DNA from: Candidatus Heimdallarchaeota archaeon
Lineage (GTDB): Archaea; Asgardarchaeota; Heimdallarchaeia; Heimdallarchaeales; Kariarchaeaceae
Length of the DNA stretch: 6,454 nucleotides
Direction: 5' to 3'
NCBI GenBank assembly: GCA_022574115.1
Contig: JACZSS010000169.1
Span: 1-6,454, forward strand
Below are positions 5,846-6,454 of the stretch, piece after piece. Positions within the stretch are counted from its first letter, which is position 1, and each line of letters begins with the position of its first letter. The position numbers and the translations under genes are program-made. The notes under the pieces are model-generated. The model was not told the origin of the DNA. It searched no databases and was given only the letters and a program-made list of their open reading frames with translations.

Positions 5846-6298
5846 TTGGGATTATCAAATAATGAAAAGTATGTTGGAATAATAATTGTAGTCGTTATCT
5901 TGTATATAGTAATAAATCCGGATTTCGGAACGGTCGAAACTGGCACTTTGTGGAATCCACAACTTACAGTTAATGTGATTGATGCAAATATTACTAATCA
6001 AACTGATTTCAAATTATTTGAAATGAATACCTCCATGATGGTTGTAAATGGTTCTTTAACGATAAATTCACTTTCTATCCAAACCGTCAATCAAGATCAA
6101 TTTGGGGATGAAAAATATAGCCCTGTAAATAAGTATCAAACAGAGTTAACAGAAGGTGTCAATTTCATTTTGCTTAGATTTGAGCTTCCTCAAACATTAG
6201 ATGTGCACTGGTTTCGAATGAATATTGATTTTTCTTACCGTGTTGATGGACACGACGGTGGGGGAAAAATAAGTATAATTGTTGAAACTGGTCAGTAA
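5846..6298 (+). CDS. N-terminally anchored extracellular beta-rich protein, unknown function
   Basis: This 150-residue protein has a short polar N-terminus (about nine residues), one hydrophobic span (GIIIVVVILYIVI, about 11-23), and then an extracellular part of about 125 residues rich in alternating hydrophobic residues and with little helix-forming sequence. That fits a single beta-sandwich domain. Sequons N48-I-T, N51-Q-T, N61-T-S and N68-G-S support surface exposure and glycosylation. It lacks a cleavage site or lipobox, so it probably remains anchored by its N-terminus. Start at TTG 5846 is favoured by GAGGT seven bases upstream and by the in-frame stop at 5828. The C-terminus has a glycine/aspartate loop (VDGHDGGGK, 133-141) before the last strand. 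I recognise no family. The neighbours (DinB-like and MaoC-like genes) give no clear functional hint. Confidence 0.75.
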   Translation: MGLSNNEKYVGIIIVVVILYIVINPDFGTVETGTLWNPQLTVNVIDANITNQTDFKLFEMNTSMMVVNGSLTINSLSIQTVNQDQFGDEKYSPVNKYQTELTEGVNFILLRFELPQTLDVHWFRMNIDFSYRVDGHDGGGKISIIVETGQ

Positions 6299-6354
6299 AG
6301 GATCCGCAATATGAATCACAACAGCTTTATTTTGGTTTGCTCAGATAATGGAAT

Positions 6355-6363
6355 TTTTATATC
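6355..6363 (+). promoter_or_regulatory. TATA-like element before the dehydratase gene
   Basis: TTTTATATC lies within the gap after the anchored protein gene. The usual spacing puts transcription start near 6385, shortly before the ATG at 6397. If so, the AAGGAG at 6384-6389 would be at or near the very 5' end of the message; an upstream start would leave it usable as a ribosome binding site. Confidence 0.3.
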
Positions 6364-6383
6364 AAGGGAGGAGAGGATTTGAC

Positions 6384-6389
6384 AAGGAG
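6384..6389 (+). promoter_or_regulatory. Shine-Dalgarno site deciding the dehydratase start
   Basis: AAGGAG lies seven bases before ATG 6397. Together with an in-frame TAA at 6391-6393 it fixes this ATG as the start of the last gene. Confidence 0.6.
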
Positions 6390-6396
6390 CTAAAGG

Positions 6397-6454
6397 ATGG
6401 AATTAGTAGTAGGTCAATCTGCAAGTCGATCAAAAGCAGTAACATCGGACGATA
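6397..6454 (+). CDS. MaoC-like hot-dog dehydratase, N-terminal fragment, cut by window edge
   Basis: Only 19 codons are present, reading MELVVGQSASRSKAVTSDD. The pattern 'VGQ-A-R-K-V-T--D' is the characteristic opening of MaoC-type (R)-specific enoyl-CoA hydratases and related acyl dehydratases. In that family it is followed by 'I..FA.LSGD.NP.H', carrying the catalytic aspartate and histidine, which lie beyond this window. Members hydrate trans-2-enoyl-CoA to (R)-3-hydroxyacyl-CoA in acyl-CoA metabolism and act in the cytoplasm, usually as dimers. The start is supported by AAGGAG seven bases upstream and by an in-frame stop at 6391. The fragment is short, so the call rests on one motif; other hot-dog proteins are possible. 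Confidence 0.6.
   Translation, partial: MELVVGQSASRSKAVTSDD

Noticed and set aside
1..6454. CRISPR arrays, tRNA or rRNA genes, insertion sequences
   Set aside because: No regularly spaced repeats, cloverleaf-like segments, rRNA-like stretches, transposase frames or long terminal repeats were seen on either strand.

Overview
The window is AT-rich (roughly 37-38% G+C by eye) and looks archaeal. TATA-like boxes lie about 25-40 bases before several starts. First genes of transcripts mostly lack a well-placed Shine-Dalgarno sequence, whereas several downstream genes have one. TTG starts are frequent, and secreted proteins are rich in N-glycosylation sequons. A longin-like protein, a MinD/ParA-type ATPase, and an ABC-2 exporter operon with a secreted alpha/alpha-toroid protein together suggest an Asgard archaeon, perhaps Heimdallarchaeia-like. 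This placement is inference: no rRNA or phylogenetic marker is present.

Layout. Positions 1-274 (minus) hold the N-terminal part of a GT4-like glycosyltransferase that runs off the left edge. Its reading frame has no start codon and its N-terminus appears broken. Positions 275-507 are a divergent intergenic region with a hairpin and candidate promoters. Positions 508-1957 (plus) are a tightly coupled two-gene operon: a MinD/ParA-type P-loop ATPase overlapping by 8 bases a 203-residue protein with a longin-like N-terminal domain. This pair is the most interesting part of the window, because longin and roadblock folds usually partner small GTPases rather than MinD-type ATPases.

Positions 1962-4832 (minus) are a convergent three-gene operon. 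In transcription order it encodes a secreted, membrane-anchored protein with prenyltransferase/squalene-cyclase-type repeats, an ABC ATPase and an ABC-2 permease, with overlaps of 1 and 8 bases. They probably form one envelope complex, with the toroid outside and the ATPase inside. A small single-span membrane protein (about 4923-5048, minus) lies upstream of this operon.

Positions 5213-5749 (plus) encode a DinB-fold protein and 5846-6298 (plus) an anchored extracellular beta-rich protein. At 6397 the first 19 codons of a MaoC-like hot-dog dehydratase begin and run off the right edge. I see no tRNA, rRNA, CRISPR array, insertion sequence or long repeat.
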